Positions 1 through 8,111 of a DNA stretch of 64,000 nt are shown one piece after another (positions within the stretch are counted from its first letter, which is position 1; each line of letters opens with the position of its first letter). The notes below the pieces were generated by a model, which was given only the letters and a program-made list of their open reading frames with translations, ran no database searches and was not told where the DNA came from. This DNA is from Pseudomonadota bacterium. GTDB lineage: Bacteria; Desulfobacterota; Desulfobulbia; Desulfobulbales; JAHJIY01. The DNA lies in contig JAHJIY010000062.1 in NCBI GenBank assembly GCA_018823175.1, forward strand, positions 1 to 64,000, written 5' to 3'. The translations under genes and the position numbers were made by a program.

Positions 1-150
1 AAATAATGTGATGTTCAAGACAATCCCTTCGGATTGTTCCGATTATCCGTTCAACATAACCGTTCTGCCATGGGCTCTTGTAGGCGGTAACGATCTGTTC
101 AATTCCCATATCCCTGACGCCTTGCCGAAAGACGCCGCCATTATCTTGAC
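1..150 (-). pseudogene. Truncated rve-type integrase/transposase fragment
   Basis: Read on the minus strand, this stretch encodes an open piece of an integrase core (rve, DDE) domain. It starts at a DNGG motif (second catalytic Asp) at about 145 and runs through a SPWQNGYVER motif (catalytic Glu) and IGTIRRDCLEH to the window edge. These are hallmarks of IS3/IS481-like transposases. The upstream, N-terminal part is missing: the frame breaks exactly where the terminal repeat of the neighbouring RAYT element begins, and no integrase coding is seen beyond that element. It is therefore a 5'-truncated remnant; the C-terminal end lies outside the window. Confidence 0.75.
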
Positions 151-152
151 AA

Positions 153-167
153 GGGGTCGGACCAAGC
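153..167. repeat. Left terminal inverted repeat of the RAYT element
   Basis: The sequence GGGGTCGGACCAAGC here is the exact reverse complement of 1131-1145. The pair brackets the transposase gene, and the last base of this copy is the last base of the gene's stop codon. It joins directly to the integrase remnant on the left. Confidence 0.75.
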
Positions 168-970
168 TATCTGTCTGAAAATTCGTAATTTTCGTCCCAT
201 AAATATGTATTTTTTTGGCTTAGAGTATCCTTTTTACCATCAAAAGAGTGGTTGTAAGGTTCGGTAGGTTCACTGAGATTTAACTTACTTCCATTTCTGA
301 TTTTTTTACGTTTGTTAAATCCCTTCCGTTTCTCATTTATCGCTTCAAGGAATAACTCTCCTCCAACAGCAACACTCTCAGACCAGACAGCATCCCTTTT
401 TTTTGAGATATCAGCATCAAGCGCATCGGTTATCCATTGCTGATGGATAACCGACATCTGTTTACTGTCAGAGACTTGGCATAACCGCATAAGTAGCTTC
501 CGATCAAGAATGGTATATCTGTCAGGAGGATTCTGGATTTCGTTATATCCCGAGGCTTCCCATTGGCCTGGGTGCATTATCTTGCCGGTCCGTACCATAT
601 TTAAGTCAATGTAGATTATACACCGGTAAAGATGATCCTCAATGTCAATGGCGGTAGCGTGATAGCGGTCTTCCCAAAATGCACCTTTCCTGTTTTTTCT
701 TTGGTTGTATTCTTGGGCGGTTCTACCGGCAGCAAGTTGGATGCTTTTAGGGATTACGTCTTGTCCTGTATCAAAGAGCAGGAGATGGACATGATTTGAG
801 GTGACGATGTAATTGAGGATTTTAAGCCCGAATCGTTTTTTAGCTTCAAACAACCAATATAAATAACGACTCCGGTCTTTAGCGAATTTAAAAAGAAATT
901 CCTGCTTATGACATCTGTGGGTGATATGCCAGACACAGCCGGGAATATAATGTCTATTTGCTCGGGCCAT
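167..970 (-). CDS. REP-associated tyrosine transposase (RAYT, Y1_Tnp / IS200-like fold)
   Basis: 267-residue protein of the TnpA_REP/Y1 transposase family: single-strand nucleases that cut at REP hairpins through a catalytic tyrosine. The N-terminus (ARANRHYIPGCVWHITHRCH) is typical of the group. The HUH-type metal motif is visible as SNHVHLL at about residues 58-64, followed by GAFWEDRYHATAI and a Y-x-x-x-N helix (CIIYIDLNMVRTG). The C-terminal part after about residue 170 is less conserved. The gene stands alone between inverted repeats, as RAYT genes usually do, and its product may act on some of the dispersed repeats in this window. It appears intact from ATG at 970 to TAG at 167-169. Confidence 0.9.
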   Translation of the reverse strand: MARANRHYIPGCVWHITHRCHKQEFLFKFAKDRSRYLYWLFEAKKRFGLKILNYIVTSNHVHLLLFDTGQDVIPKSIQLAAGRTAQEYNQRKNRKGAFWEDRYHATAIDIEDHLYRCIIYIDLNMVRTGKIMHPGQWEASGYNEIQNPPDRYTILDRKLLMRLCQVSDSKQMSVIHQQWITDALDADISKKRDAVWSESVAVGGELFLEAINEKRKGFNKRKKIRNGSKLNLSEPTEPYNHSFDGKKDTLSQKNTYLWDENYEFSDR

Positions 971-1130
971 AAGTAATCATAGCCTGACGACTAAAAGTGT
1001 CAATAACTATGTCTGGGAATTATAAATATGACCAGATTTCTTAGAGCACCTTTTTTGCCACTAAAAAGGATGGTTTAAGAAAGGATATGGCCTGATTTTT
1101 AACTTTTTTCATCGGAGAATCAGTTGCTTA

Positions 1131-1145
1131 GCTTGGTCCGACCCC
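1131..1145. repeat. Right terminal inverted repeat of the RAYT element
   Basis: GCTTGGTCCGACCCC is a perfect 15-bp inverted match to 153-167. The element bounded by the two copies is about 990 bp and contains only the transposase gene and about 160 bp of upstream sequence. Confidence 0.75.
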
Positions 1146-1169
1146 CTTTGTAGCTCTCCTGCTTGCTGC

Positions 1170-1220
1170 TGCTCACTGCTCTCTGCTCACTGCTCATGTG
1201 ACCCCTGCTCATGACCCTGC
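1170..1220. repeat. Heptamer-like tandem array (TGCTCAC/TGCTCTC units)
   Basis: Four perfect-length 7-bp units (TGCTCAC, TGCTCTC, TGCTCAC, TGCTCAT) run from 1170 to 1197, followed by degenerate TGCTCA and TGCTCTG units to about 1220. It lies just outside the RAYT right end. The unit length matches the heptamer arrays at 20180 and 37386, but the sequence differs. Confidence 0.6.
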
Positions 1221-1353
1221 TCTGCTCTGAATCTGATATAATTCAACATGACATCTTATTACGGCATCTTATGATTCATCTCGTCTGTTCAGCTTGAGTA
1301 AGTTATTATCAAATCATGTTCAAGTGGCATACTAATCAACAGGAGACGAAAGA

Positions 1354-1917
1354 ATGAATATTGATCTGCTGAAAGGGCTCGATCTGGTTAAGTTTGAAAG
1401 GCTTTGTAAAACATTTTTTGATCAAATGGGTTTTCAAACGCATAAATCAGGTTCCGGTGGAGGAGTAAATGTCAGTGAAGTAAATGTTCTACATAGTAAA
1501 TCCACCAATGCCCCATTTTCTTTTTTTCAGTGCTCGGTTAATGAATTAGTTAATGTAGATGTATTGGCAACTTTTAAAAACGCTATGGATTCACTTAATC
1601 TGAAAAACGGCTATTTTCTTTCTGTTGAAGGATTCGAAGCCGCTGCCCGAAATTTTGTCGCCGGCAAAGGCGTCAACCTGATTGATGGACTCAAGTTTAT
1701 CGAAATGGTCGGCAAGTTGCCCAAACCCGGTCAGGATCTGCTGAAGGAAATGGCAATGGTTCGGCAAGACGCCGGAGAGAAAGAGGAACGGAAAACCGCC
1801 CCCCATGCCTGCCCTAAATGCGGCGTCAATATGTTGCTCAGGGTCAGCGAAGAAGGAAAGTATAAAACCGGCAAGTTCTGGCAATGCCCCGATTGTGCCC
1901 ATATTATCGCATTTTAA
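1354..1917 (+). CDS. Mrr-like restriction-endonuclease-fold protein with C-terminal zinc ribbon, probably inactive
   Basis: 187 residues. The N-terminal half (about 1-120) follows the Mrr_cat pattern: LVKFERLCKTFFDQMGF, then GSGGGVNV, a strand ending FFQCSVN, and a helix-strand repeat (GYFLSVEGFEAAA). In active Mrr enzymes the motif is GGxD followed by Q/E-x-K. Here Asp is Asn (GGVN) and the QxK site reads QCS, so nuclease activity looks lost. The C-terminus (about 152-187) has two CxxC pairs (CPKCG, CPDC), a topoisomerase-type zinc ribbon. The start is supported by AGGAGAC 6-12 bases upstream of ATG. It stands alone next to the mobile element; a DNA-binding or regulatory role is a guess. Confidence 0.65.
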   Translation: MNIDLLKGLDLVKFERLCKTFFDQMGFQTHKSGSGGGVNVSEVNVLHSKSTNAPFSFFQCSVNELVNVDVLATFKNAMDSLNLKNGYFLSVEGFEAAARNFVAGKGVNLIDGLKFIEMVGKLPKPGQDLLKEMAMVRQDAGEKEERKTAPHACPKCGVNMLLRVSEEGKYKTGKFWQCPDCAHIIAF

Positions 1918-1970
1918 TGAATTTTAAGACTGAGACAGAACCTTTGGCCGTGGGCATGAAAAAAGAAAAA

Positions 1971-2078
1971 TTGAAGCTCCCCTCGGCAGGTAAGGGAGTT
2001 TATGCCGCCCTCGAAGGAGGTAAGAGAGCTTGCGATACTCCGAGTGCCCTTGGGATTCGTTTCGCTTTACATGTTCAA
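1971..2078 (+). repeat. Dispersed repeat family A, copy A1 (diverged)
   Basis: It begins with TTGAAGCTCCCCTCGGC and ends with GGGATTCGTTTCGCTTTACATGTTCAA. The same ends occur in copies near 9.55, 11.1, 44.3 and 56.8 kb. It sits between two convergent genes (Mrr-like and kinase). The interior differs from the other copies, so this is an older copy. Confidence 0.6.
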
Positions 2079-2146
2079 ATTACTGCGGAATTTCTTGTGA
2101 AATTATAAAAAATGGTCCCTCCCCTATTAAATCAAAAAATAGGGAG

Positions 2147-4603
2147 TTAGACCTTCATCGTCTGATCATTGATGATCGTCTGAAATTCCAAGCATGTTTT
2201 TTCGAGGTCGGAAGCGGATGCGCAATGGTCGGCAAGGTCTGTCATCCCTTGCAGTTTTTGAACCGGTAGTTCTTGCCATTGATCGGGGAACATCCGGCGG
2301 CTAACCACGGCAAACATGGTTCCAAGTAAAAGATGAGCGGAGATTTTTGGCGCCGGATCGTCGAGCAATTTCAATACCTGGATCCGGCTTTCAAATTGTT
2401 CCTTCATTCCTTTTAAGTTCTGCAGAAGTTGAACCGCCGGGGATTGTTGTTTCAGCAACTCGGTTCGCGACTCGGGTAGATTTTCCCATTGCAGGGAGAG
2501 TTTGGCTAGTTCCTGTGACGAAGCCTTCATCAGTTGGATCCGGCTTTTTTCGGTTGAATAGAGATTCTGGTTTGCGACGATTTTTTTGATGGCGGCGGTC
2601 AGATCTTGTTTTTCAGCCAGAAGACGTTTTTTTAGCATGATGAGGGACGGCTTAGCAATGGGGATCTTCAGTTTTTCCAAGACTTCCCGTTTAGCGGTCA
2701 TTTTCTCCTTAAACTCCCTTTCTGCCGTGCTCCAAAAAAGCCGACTGGATTCAATCGCAAAGGCCGAGATATCATCACCGTTATTTGAGTCGTTTATTTT
2801 ATGGGCAATACCTGGGATTAGCCGGGCGGTATGTTCAAATAAAAATCGATTATCGATCACCTTAAAAATCACCCCAATCATTCCATGCCAATCCTGAAGA
2901 TGAAGGATCTCCGCGACCTCACCATATAAATCTTTGAGCAATTGATTATTAAAAAAATGACAAGGGGTTGCATACTGAGGGGTGCCACCCAATTGCGGTT
3001 GATCAATCTGTTTACGATAGGGGTTACCCAATACCACTGCGGTTTCGATATCGATCAATCCTATTTTGTAATGTTCCGGTCTACTCAGAAAGGCTGGATA
3101 GTCATTACGATCACCGGCCAGCAGCAGATTGTCCGGTTTGAGGTCCCGCAAGGCAACTCCTTTGTGGCCAATCAGGGCGAGCAAATCAAGGAGATTGGCG
3201 ACAATGCCCTCGATCGGGGCCTTGGTCCGCACGAAGAGCTGACCTTCACTCAGGCCTTGGGTATTGTGGAGCATTTTCACGGCATCCTGGAGAAAAAAAT
3301 ACTTTGACATGTCCATGAAATAGGCGAATGTACCACTGACCTTCAGGTATCGATAAAGGTCAGGACGACGCCGGAGAGCTTGCATTGCTAATACTTCCGG
3401 TGAATCCAGAGCGTTTTCCACCGCGTCAATCGAAGGCTCGAGATGCTTCAGGATTACCGAGACTATAGGGATAATACATTCCTCCATCCCGAGTTGCCGG
3501 GCGATAGCGGCCTCGATCTTGATGCTGTTGATATATTCAAGGGGATCGGTGATCGCGACCGGCGGGACCTTGACCACAAGATACTCATCGTAAATCACGT
3601 AAAAACATTTACTCCGGCTACCTGAATCGGCGCCCAGGCGGGCAATGGTCATTCGCCTTTTTTTCCAGTTGCCGTAAAGATGAATCTCTAGTTCAAAAAG
3701 ATATTTGGCGGTATCAGCCTCGATTTTAACCAGTTTTACCCGACAAGGAGAATCCTCGCTTGCATCGAGATGCTTTTTTAAAATTTCCAGAAAGAGGGTC
3801 GCGATGCTGACCACGATTTGAAAATCGGGATCTTTTTCCTCTATTGTTTCGATTATTTCCGGGGCCAGGGATAAGTCGCTGTATCTTTTCGTCTTCGCAT
3901 CGGGAGAAGACTTTTTAGCGCTTAATACAATCCCGCCGATGAGCAATCCATCAAACAGGATAAAAATTGCGGCAGCAAGCAGGACCAGGTCTTTGGGAAG
4001 ATCATAAACAAGATCCGGCAAAAAAATAATCACGGCCAGAGGCAGCCAGAGAAGTTTCAACAGAGTCCGGGCCTTTTTGATTTTGCCGTCCCCCTGCCCT
4101 TCTACCCCGTCCGGGATATGTTTCGTGTTGTCTTTGATCTGCAGGAACCTGACCGCCCAGACTTCAAATCCGATTTTAACGGTGGTAATCACGACAAGCA
4201 ATAACAGGATATCAGAAAAAATTGGGAGCACGGTCCTGACCGGATAGACAAAAGCCGATGGTAAATGAACCCGGTCAAGGGCAATCAGGAGTCCCTGGGC
4301 GACGATAAAAAGACGGAGGATCCATGGCAGCCGCCGGATACTATTTCCCAGATCGACCGGCAGCCGGCCGGAGCTTAACTTTCCGATCATCTTTCGCAAG
4401 AAACGAGCACTGTAGACGGCAATCATGAAACCGGCGAAAATGATCACTGCCGCTATCAAGTAATTATTGGTATTGGCAGATAGAATTTCCAACGGTCTTA
4501 TCCTTGCGGCAAGAAGTCTTCTTAAAAAAGAGACATGATTTGAAGAATATGGATTTGCCTTCCCTGTGTCCTGCTTGGTATCTTTAAAACAAAAGTAATT
4601 CAA
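2147..4603 (-). CDS. Membrane-anchored divergent protein-kinase-like protein
   Basis: 818 residues from a possible TTG start; the true start is uncertain because there is no in-frame ATG before about residue 60. Five hydrophobic segments lie at about 46-66, 92-112, 128-150, 182-202 and 205-228. A kinase-like domain follows: a probable ATP-binding Lys in LVVKVPP (about 345), a helix Glu in IKIEAAIA, a catalytic loop ALRDLKPDN (about 485-492), a metal site reading IDIE instead of DFG (about 517-520), and an activation segment GGTPQYATP (about 539-547). The classic HRD His is Leu. The C-terminus (about 640-770) is charged, helical and probably coiled-coil. I recognise the fold but not a named family. 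The gene is monocistronic and convergent with the Mrr-like gene. Confidence 0.7.
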   Translation of the reverse strand: MNYFCFKDTKQDTGKANPYSSNHVSFLRRLLAARIRPLEILSANTNNYLIAAVIIFAGFMIAVYSARFLRKMIGKLSSGRLPVDLGNSIRRLPWILRLFIVAQGLLIALDRVHLPSAFVYPVRTVLPIFSDILLLLVVITTVKIGFEVWAVRFLQIKDNTKHIPDGVEGQGDGKIKKARTLLKLLWLPLAVIIFLPDLVYDLPKDLVLLAAAIFILFDGLLIGGIVLSAKKSSPDAKTKRYSDLSLAPEIIETIEEKDPDFQIVVSIATLFLEILKKHLDASEDSPCRVKLVKIEADTAKYLFELEIHLYGNWKKRRMTIARLGADSGSRSKCFYVIYDEYLVVKVPPVAITDPLEYINSIKIEAAIARQLGMEECIIPIVSVILKHLEPSIDAVENALDSPEVLAMQALRRRPDLYRYLKVSGTFAYFMDMSKYFFLQDAVKMLHNTQGLSEGQLFVRTKAPIEGIVANLLDLLALIGHKGVALRDLKPDNLLLAGDRNDYPAFLSRPEHYKIGLIDIETAVVLGNPYRKQIDQPQLGGTPQYATPCHFFNNQLLKDLYGEVAEILHLQDWHGMIGVIFKVIDNRFLFEHTARLIPGIAHKINDSNNGDDISAFAIESSRLFWSTAEREFKEKMTAKREVLEKLKIPIAKPSLIMLKKRLLAEKQDLTAAIKKIVANQNLYSTEKSRIQLMKASSQELAKLSLQWENLPESRTELLKQQSPAVQLLQNLKGMKEQFESRIQVLKLLDDPAPKISAHLLLGTMFAVVSRRMFPDQWQELPVQKLQGMTDLADHCASASDLEKTCLEFQTIINDQTMKV

Positions 4604-4751
4604 TTTATCTTAGTAAATTTTCTCAGCCAGGTACACTTTTTAACCTGCCATATTTGATATCAGGAGTTAAAAGGATAATAATCTCACGAAATAAATATGG
4701 CTGAAATATTGGCTAATATTAATATGTTCTAATTAATTTCCAAGGACAACC

Positions 4752-6155
4752 ATGAGTTTTTCCTTCTATAAATCTTTTACCAGGCTGACGCCGGCACCCC
4801 GCGCTTTTTTATTTTTTTCCATCGTCAACCTGGCTTCATGGCAATGCATCGTCGGCCAGGTGCTGATCCTGTTTGCCCGTTCTTTAGGGATGCCGGCGGA
4901 CCTGGTCGGCCTGCTTCTTTCCTTTATCCCCTTCTCCATGCTCCTGGTGGTGATGAGCATCCCGGCCGTTGAATTTTTCGGCCCCAGAAAGTTATTGATC
5001 ACCAGCTGGCTTCTGCGCACGATTATTATTTCCAGCGTTTTTTTTATCCCGGCGGTCACTATCCACTTCGGGCAGCGGGCAAGCTGGCTGATGCTGTTAT
5101 TTGCGGTCCTCGGCTTTTCCCTGATCAGGGCCTTTGGGGTCGGCGCCTGGTATCCCTGGTTGCACGAGATTGTGCCCAAAGATAACATCGCCGATTATTT
5201 CAATTCCGAAACTATCCTGGTGCAGGGCACCAATATCCTACTGGCCGTGATCATTTCACAGGTATTGGCCCGCGCAAATGGTCCTTCCTCTTTTTTTATG
5301 ATCTACGGGGCGGGGGTGTTGATCGGTCTGTTCAGTGTCGGCATGCTTTTCTTCATGCCCGGCGGCCGGAAGAGCCCGAAATTGTCCGATGGCAAAAGGC
5401 GATATGACTCATTTCACAAGGCCTTTGCCGACAAACCGTACCGTCATTTCATCATCTTGATCTCGATTGCCCTCTCCTCACTGATGTGGGTAGGAAGTTC
5501 TTCAATCATGTACCTGCGGGACATCATGCTCTTTGCCGATGGCAGGATCATGTTCATCACCGCAATCGGCGGCATTGCCGTGGCCCTGAGCATCCGCTCC
5601 TGGTCAAATCGAGCCGAAAGAAAAGGCGGCAACCAGGTCATGGCCAGGATGCTACTTCTGCATGCCGTCTCAACCATCTGCTGGTTTTTTCTCCTACCCG
5701 GCAGCCGGTTCGGATTTGCACTTGCCGTGCTGGCTCTGGTCAGCAGCATGGTCTTCAGTATCAGCTTATCTACGGTGGCATCCCGCACCATGCTCGGTCG
5801 GGTAAAAAATGAGGGTCGAATCGGTTACACCTCCCTGTGGATCATCGGGGTTTCCCTGGCCAACGGAATCCCGCCTATTCTGGCAGGCCAGCTGATTGAT
5901 CATTTGGGCGTACTTGGCTTTCGGCTGTGCTTTGCGATTTCAATATTTTTAGGGATTTCGGTTTCATTCCTGCTGAAGAATCTACCCGAAGAAGGGGTCC
6001 TGCCAGATCTTGCATATCTGGATGTGCTGGTCAGACCGCTGCAGCCGGTACGCTGGATGGGCCGAATGGTCTGGTTATCGCTTGGTTTCGGGGAGCGGCC
6101 GGAAGAGTCGATTAAACAATCGACAGAAAAGGAACAGGAAAAAGTATCAGGCTGA
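4752..6155 (+). CDS. Major facilitator superfamily-type transporter
   Basis: 467-residue polytopic inner-membrane protein with about 12 hydrophobic segments. A central cytoplasmic loop (about 200-225, GGRKSPKLSDGKRRYD) divides two six-helix halves, the MFS layout. The early FGPRKLL loop resembles the MFS loop 2-3 motif. No substrate-specific motif is recognised, so the substrate is unknown. The start ATG at 4752 has AAGGA a few bases upstream. It lies in a 150-base gap divergent from the kinase gene and is followed by a converging tRNA with its own terminator. The soluble C-terminal tail (about 410-467) is unusually long for the family. Confidence 0.8.
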   Translation: MSFSFYKSFTRLTPAPRAFLFFSIVNLASWQCIVGQVLILFARSLGMPADLVGLLLSFIPFSMLLVVMSIPAVEFFGPRKLLITSWLLRTIIISSVFFIPAVTIHFGQRASWLMLLFAVLGFSLIRAFGVGAWYPWLHEIVPKDNIADYFNSETILVQGTNILLAVIISQVLARANGPSSFFMIYGAGVLIGLFSVGMLFFMPGGRKSPKLSDGKRRYDSFHKAFADKPYRHFIILISIALSSLMWVGSSSIMYLRDIMLFADGRIMFITAIGGIAVALSIRSWSNRAERKGGNQVMARMLLLHAVSTICWFFLLPGSRFGFALAVLALVSSMVFSISLSTVASRTMLGRVKNEGRIGYTSLWIIGVSLANGIPPILAGQLIDHLGVLGFRLCFAISIFLGISVSFLLKNLPEEGVLPDLAYLDVLVRPLQPVRWMGRMVWLSLGFGERPEESIKQSTEKEQEKVSG

Positions 6156-6195
6156 TCACGAGATCAAATAGATCGTTTGAAGGAAGCAATCAGGA

Positions 6196-6231
6196 CACAA
6201 AAAAAGGACTTAGAATTTCTCCTAAGTCCTT
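6196..6231 (-). terminator. Rho-independent terminator after tRNA-fMet
   Basis: On the minus strand a 10-bp stem (AAGGACTTAG / CTAAGTCCTT, 6222-6231 and 6204-6213) is followed by a run of T. It starts 10 bases beyond the tRNA 3' end and also faces the end of the MFS gene. Confidence 0.8.
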
Positions 6232-6240
6232 GAATTTGCA

Positions 6241-6317
<77 letters not shown>

Positions 6318-6434
6318 ACACAGTGAGACGACATAATACATTGTTGTTTTAATATGTCAATAGACTCTTAAATAAATATAGCAACTCTAGTGTGGAGAGT
6401 CAAAGGCCTGCCGGTAAATTCCCGGCATCAGACC

Positions 6435-6872
6435 TTACTTTTCATCACAAATCAGGTTAAGTATTTTCAGATAATCATCGGGAAATCTGGACAGACGCCC
6501 TTCGCGATTGACCACGGCGTGAATGGTATAACCCTTGACCAACAGTTTTTGATCACTCTCCCGCAAAATACGATAATCAAACCGGCATGATATTTTTTTA
6601 ACCTCGACCAGAGTTGTCTCAATCACCAGCAAATCATCGTAAAAGGCCGAGGCCTTGTAACGACACTTGCATTCGACAACCGGCAGGATAAAACCCTGAT
6701 CCTCAAGGGCACGATACGAGGTGCCGTAATGGCGCAAAAGTTCGGTACGACCGGCCTCGAAGTAACGCAGATAATTGGCGTAATAAACAACCCCACCGGA
6801 ATCGGTGTCACCATAAAGAACACGGTAGGCCGTCTGATGGACAGACCTGAGCCTGCTATCGGAAGTTGTCAT
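6435..6872 (-). CDS. ybgC: YbgC/FadM-type acyl-CoA thioesterase
   Basis: 145-residue hot-dog-fold thioesterase. The family signature is visible as RVLYGDTDSGGVVYYANYLRYFE (residues 17-39, quoted in part), including the catalytic Asp in GDTD and the ANYL helix. Members hydrolyse acyl-CoA or acyl-ACP thioesters, and in many Proteobacteria ybgC is the first gene of the tol-pal operon. Here it lies about 3 kb from tolQ on the opposite strand, immediately downstream of the aPGAM gene (15-base gap), so the usual ybgC-tolQ link is broken. The length is normal for the family. Confidence 0.88.
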   Translation of the reverse strand: MTTSDSRLRSVHQTAYRVLYGDTDSGGVVYYANYLRYFEAGRTELLRHYGTSYRALEDQGFILPVVECKCRYKASAFYDDLLVIETTLVEVKKISCRFDYRILRESDQKLLVKGYTIHAVVNREGRLSRFPDDYLKILNLICDEK

Positions 6873-6887
6873 GACGAGATCCTTAAA

Positions 6888-8111
6888 CTAAACCGAGAGT
6901 ATCCTTTCAAAAAAAAGCTGGCCGTTGGCGATAATCAGACCGGTTTGAGCGCCATTTTTTTCCGAATAAGTAAGGCCGCTTCCTGCCGGATTGTGAAGGG
7001 AATCAAACAAGGCCACCGGCACCGGCCTGGAATCATGGGTCCTGGTGGCCAGCGGCGTAAAATGGTCCATGGCGACAATCAGCCTGAATTCATCTTTGCC
7101 GGCCATTAATCCGTCAAGAACCGGCTGGACGATTTTCCGATCGAAATCCTCGATCGCCTGCAGCTTGGAGTCCATCTCACCCTGATGGGCCGCCTCATCC
7201 GGGGCCTCGACGTGAACAAATACCAGATCAGTATCCTTCAGCGCCTCAAAGGCCGCATCGACCTTGCCCTGATAATTGGTATCAAGATAGCCGGTGGCGC
7301 CGGGCACATTTATAATCCGCATCCCGGCGTAAACTCCAATACCTTTCAAGAGATCAACCGCTGAGATCAAGGAGCCGCTTATCCCGTAACGTTCCTGCAG
7401 GGTGGCCATTACCGGCGCCCGGCCCTCGCCCCATAACCAGATAGCATTGGCCGGGTTTTTTCCTGCCGCAATCCGACGCTCATTTACCGGATGGGAGACA
7501 AGTATTCGGCTCGCCTCGGCCACCACCTTGCCCAGAGAACTATTCAGATAAGCCTGCCAGTAAACGGCAATATCATCTCCGGTATGATCATGGGGAGGAA
7601 CAGTCACCAATCCGGACACATCTCCCTGATGCACACAGAGATGGCGATAACTAACCCCGGGATGAAAATTGACCGCACTGCCGCCCAATTGCCGGTGAAG
7701 TTCTTCGATCAGGATCCGGGCCTCATCACTGGTGATATGGCCGGCGCTGTAATCAACCATCACCTTGCAGCTGTCGCCCGTATCTTGAAGGGTGACCAGA
7801 TTACAGCGGAAGGCGATCTCATCGGCCCCTAATTCAACCCCCATGCTGGCGGCCTCAAGTGGCGCCCTCCCGGTATAGATGTCTTGTGGCCGATAACCAA
7901 GCAGCGAAAGATTAGCGACATCACTGCCGGGAGAAAAACCTTCAGGAATAGTCTGCAGCAGACTTAATTCCCCATGGATGGAGACATAATCCATGGCCGG
8001 TGTCTTGGCGGCCTCCAACGGAGTTCTGCCACCAAGCGCCGCAATGGGGAGATCACCCATGCCATCGCCGACCAGGATGACGGTCTTTTTTCTACCCTTC
8101 ATCTGCGTCAC
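6888..8111 (-). CDS. aPGAM-family protein, proposed homoserine kinase
   Basis: 407-residue member of the archaeal-type cofactor-independent phosphoglycerate mutase family (alkaline phosphatase superfamily). Visible motifs are VILVGDGMGD (metal-binding Asp, residues about 12-20), GFSPGSDVANLSLLGY with the nucleophile Ser, and VHVEAPDEAAHQG plus AMDHFTP near the C-terminus. A subgroup of this family found beside homoserine dehydrogenase is annotated as a proposed homoserine kinase (TIGR02535). Here the gene starts inside hom, with a 20-base overlap, which supports the threonine-pathway role over glycolysis. The GTG at 8111 has AAGGA at good spacing; an ATG nine bases inward is the alternative. 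Confidence 0.82.
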   Translation of the reverse strand: MTQMKGRKKTVILVGDGMGDLPIAALGGRTPLEAAKTPAMDYVSIHGELSLLQTIPEGFSPGSDVANLSLLGYRPQDIYTGRAPLEAASMGVELGADEIAFRCNLVTLQDTGDSCKVMVDYSAGHITSDEARILIEELHRQLGGSAVNFHPGVSYRHLCVHQGDVSGLVTVPPHDHTGDDIAVYWQAYLNSSLGKVVAEASRILVSHPVNERRIAAGKNPANAIWLWGEGRAPVMATLQERYGISGSLISAVDLLKGIGVYAGMRIINVPGATGYLDTNYQGKVDAAFEALKDTDLVFVHVEAPDEAAHQGEMDSKLQAIEDFDRKIVQPVLDGLMAGKDEFRLIVAMDHFTPLATRTHDSRPVPVALFDSLHNPAGSGLTYSEKNGAQTGLIIANGQLFFERILSV

